A stretch of DNA of 10,448 nt from an uncultured Methylococcaceae bacterium (lineage in GTDB: Bacteria > Pseudomonadota > Gammaproteobacteria > Methylococcales > Methylomonadaceae), in contig CAIQND010000530.1 in the NCBI GenBank assembly GCA_903873045.1, positions 1 through 10,448 of the forward strand, written 5' to 3'. A program made the translations under genes and the position numbers. Shown piece after piece: positions 1 to 6,156 of the stretch (positions are counted from its first letter, which is position 1; each line of letters opens with the position of its first letter). The notes beneath the pieces were generated by a model, which ran no database searches, was not told the DNA's origin, and saw nothing but the letters and a program-made list of their open reading frames with translations.

Positions 1-209
1 ATTTCTCATGACCCTTAAAAGCTGGGCTACAAACTTAAGGCAGGACACTTTTGACTATGAACAATCACGGTGAACCCAGAAAGAGTAACGATAGGTTGTA
101 GGGGTAGATAGTTTCTACCCTTACTGCACGTCGTAATTTGCAACGTTAGTCGCTTAGGTTACGCGACAAATCTCTGTGTCTATAAATCAATCAATTGTAT
201 GCTTTGTAA

Positions 210-267
210 TTGCCATCCATGGCAACTGGATTCCGGCCAACCCTCACTTCGCTTTCCTTGCCGGAAT
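210..267. repeat. REP-like paired hairpins
   Basis: There are two adjacent inverted repeats. The first is TTGCCAT, a 2-nt loop and ATGGCAA (210-225). The second is ATTCCGGC (230-237) and GCCGGAAT (260-267) around a 22-nt loop, followed by GACGG. The 'attccggc...gccggaatgacgg' arrangement is typical of REP-type dispersed palindromes in proteobacteria. A degraded relative may lie near 2692-2715. Confidence 0.5.
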
Positions 268-372
268 GACGGACTTTTTGGTACTTGGCGAATCATTCTT
301 TTGCTCAGTGTCCCGCCTTAGTTGGTAGCCAAAAACTGGATAAAAGTATATCACAGCCCCCACCCAATGCTC

Positions 373-393
373 TTAAGTTGGCTATCAACTTAA
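373..393. repeat. Small hairpin TTAAGTTG/CAACTTAA
   Basis: An 8-bp perfect inverted repeat with a 5-nt loop (gctat) sits just before the larger palindrome at 402-434. There is no T-run after it, so it is not a classical terminator. Confidence 0.4.
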
Positions 394-401
394 CACGGTG
401 C

Positions 402-434
402 AGACCTGACAGGTTTTATAAACCTGTCAGGTCT
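402..434. repeat. Perfect 15-bp palindrome with 3-nt loop
   Basis: AGACCTGACAGGTTT (402-416) is followed by TAT and its exact reverse complement (420-434). The stem is perfect, which suggests recent arrival or maintained structure. Palindromes built on GACCTGACAGG are dispersed in many bacterial genomes. It lacks a trailing T-run and no gene ends nearby on either strand, so I class it as a mobile palindrome and not a terminator. Confidence 0.65.
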
Positions 435-517
435 AACTTCGGTATTTTTGTCCTGACTAAAGTGGGTAGCCGGTTTGTCATTATTCAAGTCCTGGCGCGT
501 CACTGCCCACAGTTAAG

Positions 518-575
518 CCGTTCGCTGAGCGAAGTCGAAGCGATTTTGCTGGCTTCGGCTCCGCTCAGCCAACGG
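518..575. repeat. 24-bp imperfect inverted repeat
   Basis: The left arm at 518-541 (CCGTTCGCTGAGCGAAG...) pairs with the right arm at 552-575 with three mismatches around a 10-nt loop. Dispersed palindromes based on a CGTTCGCTGAGC core are widespread in bacteria. The arms carry the only strongly GC-rich patch in this spacer. Confidence 0.6.
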
Positions 576-688
576 TTTTTCTTGCCAAGAGGCACTTAAC
601 TATGGGCACTGATGCCGGAGCATGGGAACGATAGAAGGAGTGGTTGTTTTTCGCGAGTTGCCTTACAAAAACCGATTATAAAACTGGC

Positions 689-1384
689 TTACCAGGGTAG
701 CTGTGTTCCGTCGTATTTTACAAAATGTCCGGTCTGCTCAAGCGAAAATGCAGAAATAGCTTGTCGCATTCCGGCAATACTCTGAACAGCTTCAAGCGGC
801 GCATTATTGCCGCCCATACCGGTTTTTACCCAGCCAGGATGAAAAATCAACACACCGATGGCCTGCTCCTTAAGCTCAATGGCTATGCTTTTCATTGCCG
901 CATTTAATGCCGCTTTACTGGATCGGTAAATGATACTGCCGCCACCTCTATTATCGGCGATACTACCCATTAAACTACTGATTGAGACCAACAGTTTTTT
1001 ATCGCCCCGTTTCAGGTGTGGTAAAAACGCTTCCGCCATTTTTACAGGTGCTTGCACGTTAACAGTTAATGTTTTAGTCCACGTCGAGTAATCCAATTGC
1101 TCAAACCCATGCCCTGCAATATCCCCAAAAACCCCGGCATTATTAATCAACACATCAATAGGCGTATCCTGCAATTGCACGGCCAATTGTTCTATTTGCG
1201 TAAAATCTGCAACATCCAAAGTCAATACCGAAAGTTGCGGAAACTGCTCGGCAAGATTTAGCAACTCGGATGCCGCTTGCGGCATTCTGCAACTGGCCAG
1301 CACTTGCCAGCCATCAGCTGCATATTGTTTACAAAACTCAAGACCCAAACCCCGATTTGCACCGGTAATTAATACGGTAGCCAA
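689..1384 (-). CDS. SDR family oxidoreductase, C-factor-like
   Basis: This is a classical short-chain dehydrogenase/reductase of 231 residues, expected to be cytosolic and NAD(P)(H)-dependent. Counting from the chosen start, the Rossmann motif TGANRGLG is at 7-14, Asp57 follows beta-3 (LDVAD), NNAG is at 81-84, Asn109 follows, Ser136/Ser137 are the active-site serine candidates, and the catalytic pair is Tyr153 and Lys157 (YRSSK). The family's Asn-Ser-Tyr-Lys set is thus complete. Overall it resembles the C-factor (CsgA-like) group of short SDRs, whose substrates are mostly unknown. I start it at TTG 1384, because GGAGA (1396-1392) lies 7 nt upstream and the result begins ATVLITGAN as family members do. 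An ATG at 1405 and a TTG at 1414 have no ribosome site. It is divergent from the MaoC-like gene, and a sigma70-type promoter sits at 1474-1446. I cannot name the substrate. Confidence 0.85.
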   Translation of the reverse strand: MATVLITGANRGLGLEFCKQYAADGWQVLASCRMPQAASELLNLAEQFPQLSVLTLDVADFTQIEQLAVQLQDTPIDVLINNAGVFGDIAGHGFEQLDYSTWTKTLTVNVQAPVKMAEAFLPHLKRGDKKLLVSISSLMGSIADNRGGGSIIYRSSKAALNAAMKSIAIELKEQAIGVLIFHPGWVKTGMGGNNAPLEAVQSIAGMRQAISAFSLEQTGHFVKYDGTQLPW

Positions 1385-1391
1385 TTTTTTT

Positions 1392-1396
1392 TCTCC
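1392..1396 (-). promoter_or_regulatory. Shine-Dalgarno GGAGA fixing a TTG start
   Basis: Read on the minus strand, GGAGA lies 7 nt before TTG 1384-1382. This spacing favours the TTG over the ATG at 1405, which would place the GGAGA inside the coding region and has no site of its own. Confidence 0.6.
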
Positions 1397-1445
1397 CAAA
1401 GACATTTCAGGCAAAAATACCCGTTACAGTTTTACCTTACTTAGA

Positions 1446-1474
1446 CTTATATCGCAAAAATTTTTAAGTGCCAA
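1446..1474 (-). promoter_or_regulatory. Sigma70-type promoter for the SDR gene
   Basis: On the minus strand, TTGGCA (1474-1469) is followed after exactly 17 nt by TATAAG (1451-1446). Each hexamer has one mismatch to consensus. Transcription would start near 1439, giving a leader of about 55 nt to the TTG start. Confidence 0.5.
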
Positions 1475-1610
1475 TTGAATATAAATGTTGATTTAAGAGC
1501 ACGGCATTACAATCTGCCCCACCGGGATTTTATCGACTTTATTGACAACCGCTGGCTAATGAGTGACTCTAAACACCTAAATAGCAATCACACTCTACCC
1601 AGTAAAAAAA

Positions 1611-2540
1611 ATGATAGATCAACCATTCACTTTTGACCAGATTCATATTGAGGTGGCTCGTAACGCCACAGATGACTTTAATTTGTTTCATGATAAGCAT
1701 AAATGGTTACAAGTCACTCATAATCCGTTTAAAGGCCCTATCGTTTTGGGCTATCAACTCAATACACTTATTGAGTATCAAATGCGCCTATATCGGGAAG
1801 CGCATCATGAAAACCGGATTATCGCCGAAAACAATTTGCGCTTCAGTAATTACCAAATTACGTTTGTTAACGCTGTCAGACCCCGGACACCTGTTTATTT
1901 GGATATTAAAAAAACCCTCATTAAAACCATTCCCAACCTGACGTTGGGCAATCGTATTGCCATGAAGTCTGATGACAAAACGGTATTGCTGGGGTTTAAA
2001 AAAGAAACACAAATGCCGCTATTTTTAGCCGAGACAAAATTTAACAAGCTACCCGACCTTAACAGTATCCCTGACCGCACGATGATTCCCGACACCCCTT
2101 ATTTCCTTAAACGGAAGTTTATGAATAACGGTTCTGTTAAAAACTTTCTATCGGGGTCTTTAGCCGAGCAGTCCGATTATTTTGATGAGTTAACGCATGT
2201 TGCGCACTACCCGGAAATATTTCCTTGTAGCTTGACCTCAGGTGCCTTACTGGAAAAAGCGCAATTAGAAAATCATGATTTTAAACTTAATCCGATGGTT
2301 TACACATCTCATGAAATTTCAGTAGACCGGCAGCATGTAAGCCAACTTAAGAATAATGACAAGCTGCATATTTTAGTCAAGCAGCTTCCTGAATCCAGTG
2401 AGAACACCTTAAACCAAACCAATATTATGCAAAGAACGTATCATTGTTATGGCTTGTTACAGAACAATGATGTTTTATTTAGAATGACCATGAACCTGGT
2501 TCCCTTAGAAGAAATACTCAAAAATCTCAGGAAGAAATAA
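1611..2540 (+). CDS. MaoC-like double-hotdog protein
   Basis: This protein of 309 residues has an N-terminal part that resembles MaoC/(R)-specific enoyl-CoA hydratases. ATDDFNLFH (19-27) keeps the spacing of the hydratase-2 motif D-x-N-P-L-H, with the catalytic Asp as Asp22 and His as His27. GPIVLGYQLNTLIE (42-55) matches the 'GPIxHG' helix that follows in the family, with Leu46 in place of the usual His. Residues from about 205 to 300 look like a second, more diverged hotdog, with TSHEISVDR then a beta-rich tail. The total length fits two hotdog units. A hydratase or dehydratase acting on acyl-CoA or acyl-ACP is the likely role, but the substrate is unknown and a non-catalytic role is possible. 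There is no signal peptide. The start is ATG after an A7 run without a visible Shine-Dalgarno. In-frame stops at 1557 and 1560 rule out a longer protein. A TTGACA at 1542-1547 has no good -10 partner. Confidence 0.65.
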   Translation: MIDQPFTFDQIHIEVARNATDDFNLFHDKHKWLQVTHNPFKGPIVLGYQLNTLIEYQMRLYREAHHENRIIAENNLRFSNYQITFVNAVRPRTPVYLDIKKTLIKTIPNLTLGNRIAMKSDDKTVLLGFKKETQMPLFLAETKFNKLPDLNSIPDRTMIPDTPYFLKRKFMNNGSVKNFLSGSLAEQSDYFDELTHVAHYPEIFPCSLTSGALLEKAQLENHDFKLNPMVYTSHEISVDRQHVSQLKNNDKLHILVKQLPESSENTLNQTNIMQRTYHCYGLLQNNDVLFRMTMNLVPLEEILKNLRKK

Positions 2541-2758
2541 TACCCTCATCCAATTGCTACCTGATTGACAAAAAACGTCGGTTCACACCATCATAACGGC
2601 ATGGATGCCGATATACAGTTGAAAGGATGTGGCTATAAGGCGCTTAACTTGAGCGATAGGTGCTTGGTAAAAACCATTCATGGCTATGAATTTCGGCTTC
2701 CCTCTGCCGTAATGACGAAAATTCTGGATTTTCCGCAATGAGGGATTTTTATGTGACT
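2541..2758. other. Spacer between convergent genes, degraded repeat
   Basis: No gene is visible. There is a short hairpin ATTCAT-ggct-ATGAAT near 2678-2693 followed by 'cggcttccctctgccgtaatgacg', which looks like a worn relative of the REP-like palindrome at 230-267. No terminator with a stem and T-run is evident for either flanking gene. Confidence 0.35.
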
Positions 2759-2965
2759 TTACGCCGAAGTTTGCACTTTTTTAAGTACGCTTTTGCTAAG
2801 TGTGCTGACGAATTCTTCACTATTCTCATAATCTTGGCTTTGTATAAAATCGACGATCGACATTACCAGTTTTTTGGTGCCAGCTATTTCTTCAAATGAA
2901 CGACCACAACCTTGGCAGTGAGTACCTTCAGACGTGCATTTATCAATACAAGGGTTAAATTTCAT
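2759..2965 (-). CDS. Small four-Cys protein, DUF1289-like
   Basis: This is a 68-residue protein. The N-terminus carries PC(6)IDKC(10)TSEGTHC(17)QGC(20)GRSFEEI, the C-x3-C-x6-C-x2-C-G-R pattern of the DUF1289 family, which is presumed to bind zinc or another metal. The rest (residues 29-68) is predicted helical by eye, with no membrane segment or signal peptide. The ATG at 2965 is well supported, with AGGA ending 6 nt upstream. The upstream region on the minus strand has a GATAAT/TAATAT stretch near 2995-3005 that could be a -10. The function of the family is not established. The neighbours are convergent or divergent single genes, so context does not help. Confidence 0.6.
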   Translation of the reverse strand: MKFNPCIDKCTSEGTHCQGCGRSFEEIAGTKKLVMSIVDFIQSQDYENSEEFVSTLSKSVLKKVQTSA

Positions 2966-3261
2966 GAGGCGTCCTCTTAAGTTGGTTATGGTTATATTAT
3001 CGCATTACCTGCCATAATTTACATAGCGTCACTTTTAAGTGACCAAGGGACAGACCTTAATATAATACGACTACCTTAAAAATATTTACTCGATTAATCA
3101 AGGTGTTGTTATTTAAATAAGCGGAAAAATAAAATTTAAAAAGTGTTGAGAAGAACAGCTTGCGATTCTATTTCTATTTAACTTGTTGATTTTTCGTATA
3201 TTAGTCGCTTTAAAAGATCACGTTTCTGCATTTAATCTGTTGATTATTAAGTTAATTAAAA
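2966..3261. other. AT-rich gap replacing the 5' part of the transpeptidase gene
   Basis: This stretch is strongly AT-rich and has no frame encoding the missing N-terminal half of the L,D-transpeptidase that follows. In the frame of that relic the nearest upstream stop is TAA at 3253-3255. The left edge should contain the promoter of the small four-Cys gene. I see no clear repeat or RNA gene here. Confidence 0.4.
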
Positions 3262-3654
3262 TTTAAGGTAGCAGTGTTAGCGGCAGGGTCTGATAACCCG
3301 CTGGGACTTTATGCGATGCGCCTGGGTTTTCCCCGTTACCTAATTCACGGCACCAACAAACCTTATGGTATCGGTATGCAAATTAGCCATGGTTGTGTGC
3401 AACTTTATCCAGAGGATATTGAAGTGCTGTTTAAAAAAGCATTGGTAGGCATGCCGGTACGGATAATTCACCTGCCTTATTTGACGGCTTGGCATCAGAA
3501 CATGCTGTATCTTGAAGCGACCGAACCGCTGCAAAAATGGGCGCCGGATAAACCCAAGCTAAAAAAACGTAATTATTCACCTCCCCCTTTGAAAAAGGGG
3601 GATTTATCTAATAAAATCTCCCCTAACCCCTCTTTGTTAAAGAGGGGGGACTGA
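3262..3654 (+). pseudogene. L,D-transpeptidase (YkuD) catalytic relic, 5' part lost
   Basis: Homology begins abruptly near 3265, in the middle of the YkuD/ErfK domain. From GTG 3274 the frame reads AGSDNPLGLYAMRL, LIHGTNKPYGIG and ISHGCVQL. His25, Ser38, His39, Gly40 and Cys41 correspond to the HGTN...SHGC active-site motif, and Cys41 would be the acylated nucleophile. Intact relatives of this periplasmic enzyme make or edit 3-3 peptidoglycan cross-links or attach lipoprotein. They have roughly 150-200 further residues before this point, including the export signal, and nothing equivalent lies upstream. The usual Arg of SHGC[IV]RL is Gln43 here. After 3568 the frame runs into a MITE-like insertion and stops at TGA 3652-3654, inside its right inverted end. 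Without a signal peptide and half the fold, activity is very unlikely. The frame resumes unchanged in the tail at 3685-4122. Confidence 0.8.
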
Positions 3655-3670
3655 ATAATTACAAAAAAAC
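3561..3670. mobile_element. MITE-like 94-bp element with 8-bp target duplication
   Basis: The element spans 3569-3662. Its ends are a perfect 11-bp inverted repeat, GTAATTATTCA (3569-3579) and TGAATAATTAC (3652-3662). Directly outside lie identical 8-bp direct repeats AAAAAAAC (3561-3568 and 3663-3670), as expected of a target-site duplication. Inside are two hairpins: TCCCCCTTT-gaa-AAAGGGGGA (3582-3602) and CCCCTCTTT-gtt-AAAGAGGGG (3627-3647). It has no coding capacity, so a transposase would have to act in trans. Element plus one duplication is 102 bp, exactly 34 codons, so the host frame is kept and only the TGA in the right end interrupts it. Repeats of this C5/G5 double-hairpin style occur widely in bacteria. 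One caution is that the flanking repeat is a simple A-run, so a chance match is possible. Confidence 0.75.
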
Positions 3671-3684
3671 AGTTACTAAAACAG

Positions 3685-4122
3685 TTGCATCAAATCAGCG
3701 CCAAGAAAAATGTCGTAGTCGATTGGGATAAAGTCGACCGAATTATAGAGCGTTCGGATGGCATTCTTGTGCCCATTCTTGTGCAAAGTCCTGACGTGCA
3801 AGCGATAGCTGCAAACGCAATACAACTCGCGCATCCTGAACAGCTCTATAAACAACCCGTTGTTGAAGAATTAAAGGATAGCGACTGGTCGATTTTGGTG
3901 GCCAGTTTTGATAACGAAATAGAAGCACAAAAGCTGGCGACCATGCTCAATCATCAAGGGCCGATTATTCCTGCGCGTAAAATTAAAAAAGAGGATGGCT
4001 ATCAGGTTATCGCAGGACCTTTTAAAAACAAAAAAGAAGTAAAGGCTATTGTAAAGCGCATTAAAATGGATTTTGAATTGGCTGTTAAGCCGATAAAACC
4101 GCGTTTTATTTTAGAAAATTAG
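3685..4122 (+). pseudogene. L,D-transpeptidase C-terminal tail with SPOR-like domain
   Basis: This is the downstream piece of the split transpeptidase, in the same frame as the catalytic relic. Removing 3569-3670 joins PKLKK to QLLKQLHQISAKKNV. The first part (DWDKVDRIIERSDGILVPI, residues 13-31 of this piece) is the short conserved extension found after the YkuD domain in this family. Residues 68 to about 138 resemble a SPOR domain: WSILVASFDNEIEAQKLA, then GYQVIAGPFKNKKEV. SPOR domains bind peptidoglycan lacking stem peptides in the periplasm. The open frame begins near TTG 3685 but has no visible ribosome site and no export signal, so separate expression as a working protein is doubtful. 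There are no internal stops or frameshifts, which implies that the break is recent or that the piece is short enough to escape damage. Confidence 0.7.
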
Positions 4123-4187
4123 CGCTATTTTTACGGGTGGATAGTTACCAAAAATGTAGATATCTATACGGGTTTTTATATTTTAAA

Positions 4188-4193
4188 TATAAT
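4188..4193 (+). promoter_or_regulatory. Candidate -10 box TATAAT
   Basis: A perfect TATAAT lies about 45 nt before the GTG start of the following gene, in an AT-rich stretch. There is no recognisable -35 at 16-18 nt and no TG extension, so the call is weak. Confidence 0.3.
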
Positions 4194-4226
4194 GACTTAA
4201 AAATAAACCGTAAACCCTCTTCGATT

Positions 4227-4230
4227 GGAG
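4227..4230 (+). promoter_or_regulatory. Shine-Dalgarno GGAG deciding a GTG start
   Basis: GGAG, continuing as AGAG, lies 7 nt before GTG 4238. The next candidate, ATG 4256, has only a weak GTGG upstream, so the GTG start is preferred. Confidence 0.55.
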
Positions 4231-4237
4231 AGAGCCA

Positions 4238-5749
4238 GTGAGTGGAAAATTAAATATGGAACCCAGATCATCAAGTCAGGAACTGCACCATGAAATTTTT
4301 GGCTCAATTCTGGATAGAGTTGAGATGACCCCTTATTTATTATTATCGGCGGATAATTATCAAACAGCGCTTAGGCAGGCGACCAAAATGATGGGTAACC
4401 GGGGGTTTGATAGTGTTGGTAATGGCGAGTTACAGGAAAGCGAGCAGGAAAGGGCAAAAACTTACGTTAACCGAACCTACAATTATTTTTTTAACTGGAT
4501 GTTTCCGTTTGTTAAAAAGCAACTTGAAGGACTTCTTGCCCTGAATTCCGGTAACGCTGATCTTTACCGCAACTGTCTGCAAGCCATTGGGCGGGTAGAA
4601 GCGATCTTGAATGATACCGATTTTCAAGACATAGCCAATCAAGATCCGAGGCATCTTTTCCTGTTGGCTTCTTCAAGAAAGTATCCGATGGTATTTGCCG
4701 GTTATCAGGGTAAAAATAGGGAAGTTCCGCTGGAATGGCAGCAAACGGCCTGCTCCATGCTAAAAATGGGTTACTTGATCAAGTCTATCGAAGAAGAGAG
4801 TCAGGATATTAATGATTACGCCCAGTTGGGTTTTTTTCTGGAAACTGAAAATCAAAGCCTAGATGATCTTTTTAATTATGATTGGGGAAATCCGCAACAC
4901 ATTCCGGCCAGCGAATCAGCGCAAAATGCCTTTGTTAAAATTTCCTCGTTTTTTCATAAACTGAAAGAGTCCATAACCTTTGATGATCAACAAAATGGTT
5001 TTGTTTTTGATAGCGGGGATGGCGTTCGGGTAAATATTACTGAAATTAAAGCCAGACTAAAAAGTCCTGAAAGCATGGTGACCAAATTAGGGAAAGATTT
5101 GGAAGGAGAAGCTTATGATATCAGGGATATTCTGGCGATCACTTTTATACTGAAAGACAGGGATGATACCTTGAAACTGTTTCATGCTTTGCAAAAAAAA
5201 GGCGTTATTCTTCAGGAAAACACCAACTCCCAATCCATCACCCAAACCCTGTTCGATGACCCTGAAAGCATGATAGAAGCAGTGCGAAGATTGATGGTTA
5301 GCCTTTCACAAAGTGCCGGTTATGAAAAAACATCGACCGAACAGGAATTGTTTGCCAATGCGAAAACATTCTATGAAGCGCTGAGCATGAATGCCAAAAA
5401 AAACCAGCACTCTTCATTGGGTCACAGAAAGTTTCAATGCAAAATCAGCTTTTCACTGCCTATCCATCGGGACGCGACAACGCATAAAATCATGATTCCC
5501 GGCACGCCGATATATGCCCGAAGAAATGAGGTTGATAAAAAAACCCAGGAACATACCTTGGGTGTGGAGCTGCGTATATCCGATGAAGACAGTTGGCGTA
5601 CTTCTGAGCAAACGGGTGACTCCCATCATGATGCCTATAAATTCCGCCAGTTAATTTCAGTGATGAACAGGGTTTTAAAAAATGTCTTTCACCTGCCAAA
5701 AGAAAGCATTACCCAGTTGAAAAAAGATCAGCTGACCCTGTTTTCTTAA
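4238..5749 (+). CDS. Unknown protein with remote RelA/SpoT-like domain
   Basis: This 503-residue cytosolic protein has no signal peptide or membrane segment. I do not recognise a characterised family. Residues 1 to about 240 look largely helical and resemble nothing I can name. The C-terminal half shows the landmarks of a RelA/SpoT-type (p)ppGpp synthetase fold. ARLKSPESMVTKL (272-284) matches the basic R-x-K-S-x2-S-x3-K entry. YDIRDILAITFIL (293-305) fits the strand with the metal-binding Asp (Asp297). GVELRI (442-447) with Glu444 resembles the vEiQIR motif, and SHHDAYKF (462-469) resembles the closing H-x-YK. The Arg after the GI/GV pair in true synthetases is Thr302, and about 100 extra residues separate the two acidic motifs. 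It could therefore use another nucleotide or be inactive. It stands alone, and its last codons are repeated downstream in a 153-bp tandem duplication. Confidence 0.6.
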   Translation: MSGKLNMEPRSSSQELHHEIFGSILDRVEMTPYLLLSADNYQTALRQATKMMGNRGFDSVGNGELQESEQERAKTYVNRTYNYFFNWMFPFVKKQLEGLLALNSGNADLYRNCLQAIGRVEAILNDTDFQDIANQDPRHLFLLASSRKYPMVFAGYQGKNREVPLEWQQTACSMLKMGYLIKSIEEESQDINDYAQLGFFLETENQSLDDLFNYDWGNPQHIPASESAQNAFVKISSFFHKLKESITFDDQQNGFVFDSGDGVRVNITEIKARLKSPESMVTKLGKDLEGEAYDIRDILAITFILKDRDDTLKLFHALQKKGVILQENTNSQSITQTLFDDPESMIEAVRRLMVSLSQSAGYEKTSTEQELFANAKTFYEALSMNAKKNQHSSLGHRKFQCKISFSLPIHRDATTHKIMIPGTPIYARRNEVDKKTQEHTLGVELRISDEDSWRTSEQTGDSHHDAYKFRQLISVMNRVLKNVFHLPKESITQLKKDQLTLFS

Positions 5750-6014
5750 CGTGTGCAAGGGTTGATTTTTTTACAGGTCACAGGTTGGATTAGACGATAG
5801 CTCTAACTTGGCGCAGTACGAAATGCTAATGTAATAACGAAAGACCTGACCCCCTTTTTTTTTACCCAGTTGAAAAAAGATCAGCTGGCCCTGTTTTCTT
5901 AACGTGTGCAAGGGTTGATTTTTTTACAGGTCACAGGTTGGATTAGACGATAGCTCTAACTTGGCGCAGTACGAAATGCTAATGTAATAACGAAAGACCT
6001 GACCCCTTTTTTTT
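5711..6014. repeat. 153-bp tandem duplication over a gene's 3' end
   Basis: Copy 1 is 5711-5863 and copy 2 begins at 5864, running to about 6014. The copies differ by one substitution (A at 5735, G at 5888) and by the lengths of a C-run and a T-run at their right ends. Copy 1 includes the last 12 codons and the stop of the preceding gene, so copy 2 carries a stranded, untranslated copy of that C-terminus (its Thr codon becomes Ala). Each copy ends in GACCTGACCCC followed by a T-run. Such near identity points to a recent slippage or unequal-exchange event. Confidence 0.9.
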
Positions 6015-6156
6015 AAAAGCCCTGTTAGCCCAAAAAGAATAGTGTTTTTTATATTTCAGTATCAAAAACGCTTTTCTTCGTGTTCTTCGTGGCTTCGTGG
6101 TGAAATATTTTTTCTTTTGCCTTTCATGCTGCGGCAATCTTTCAAGATTTTTTTGA
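5750..6156. other. Gene-free spacer between convergent genes
   Basis: The left two thirds are the tandem duplication. The rest is AT-rich and holds a run of CTTCGTG units at 6075-6102, a dispersed repeat that also occurs upstream of nasA. Open stretches here on the minus strand translate into the repeat (TTKPRRTRRK) and are not genes. I see no stem-and-T-run terminator for either flanking gene. Confidence 0.5.
6070..6102. repeat. CTTCGTG-type dispersed repeat, copy A
   Basis: GCTTTTCTTCGTG is followed by two further TTCGTGG units. The same string with one unit fewer is at 9172-9195, in the same orientation. The two copies bracket nasA about 3.1 kb apart. The complement (CACCACGAAG...CACGAAG) is a common dispersed element in bacterial genomes. 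Confidence 0.6.

Larger units (their letters stand above)
25..471. repeat. Three-copy degenerate motif, one copy inverted
   Basis: A motif of about 22-25 nt occurs three times. It lies on the minus strand at 49-25 and on the plus strand at 307-330 and 450-471. The first two share AGTGTCC, then GCCTTA, then GTAGCC, with about 22 of 25 positions matching and a one-base gap. The third shares GTCCTG and GTAGCC with the first, about 18 of 22 positions. The first two copies face each other about 257 bp apart, as the ends of an old mobile element would. No transposase lies between them and I see no target duplication, so this origin is only a guess. Confidence 0.4.
1..688. other. Gene-free, repeat-rich spacer
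   Basis: No reading frame here looks like a real protein. The longest open stretch (285-599, plus) runs straight through palindromes and resembles no family I know. The spacer holds a short hairpin at 102-120 (GGGTAGA, 5-nt loop, TCTACCC), the palindromes at 210-225, 230-267, 373-393, 402-434 and 518-575, and three copies of a degenerate motif at 25-49, 307-330 and 450-471. It reads as a landing zone for palindromic repeats downstream of the minus-strand dehydrogenase. I see no convincing terminator for that gene. Confidence 0.6.

Noticed and set aside
402..434. Intrinsic terminator
   Set aside because: The stem is ideal but there is no following T-run and no gene ends beside it.
285..599. 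Open frame of 104 codons on the plus strand
   Set aside because: It runs through the palindromes at 402-434 and 518-575, has no ribosome site and resembles no protein family.
1500..1559. In-frame upstream extension of the MaoC-like gene
   Set aside because: TAA at 1557 and TGA at 1560 separate it from the ATG at 1611, and the peptide resembles nothing known.
1542..1570. Promoter for the MaoC-like gene based on TTGACA at 1542-1547
   Set aside because: No acceptable -10 hexamer occurs at 16-18 nt, so I did not list it as a feature.
5711..6014. CRISPR-like repeat array
   Set aside because: It is a two-copy head-to-tail duplication of 153 bp with no spacers and no cas genes.
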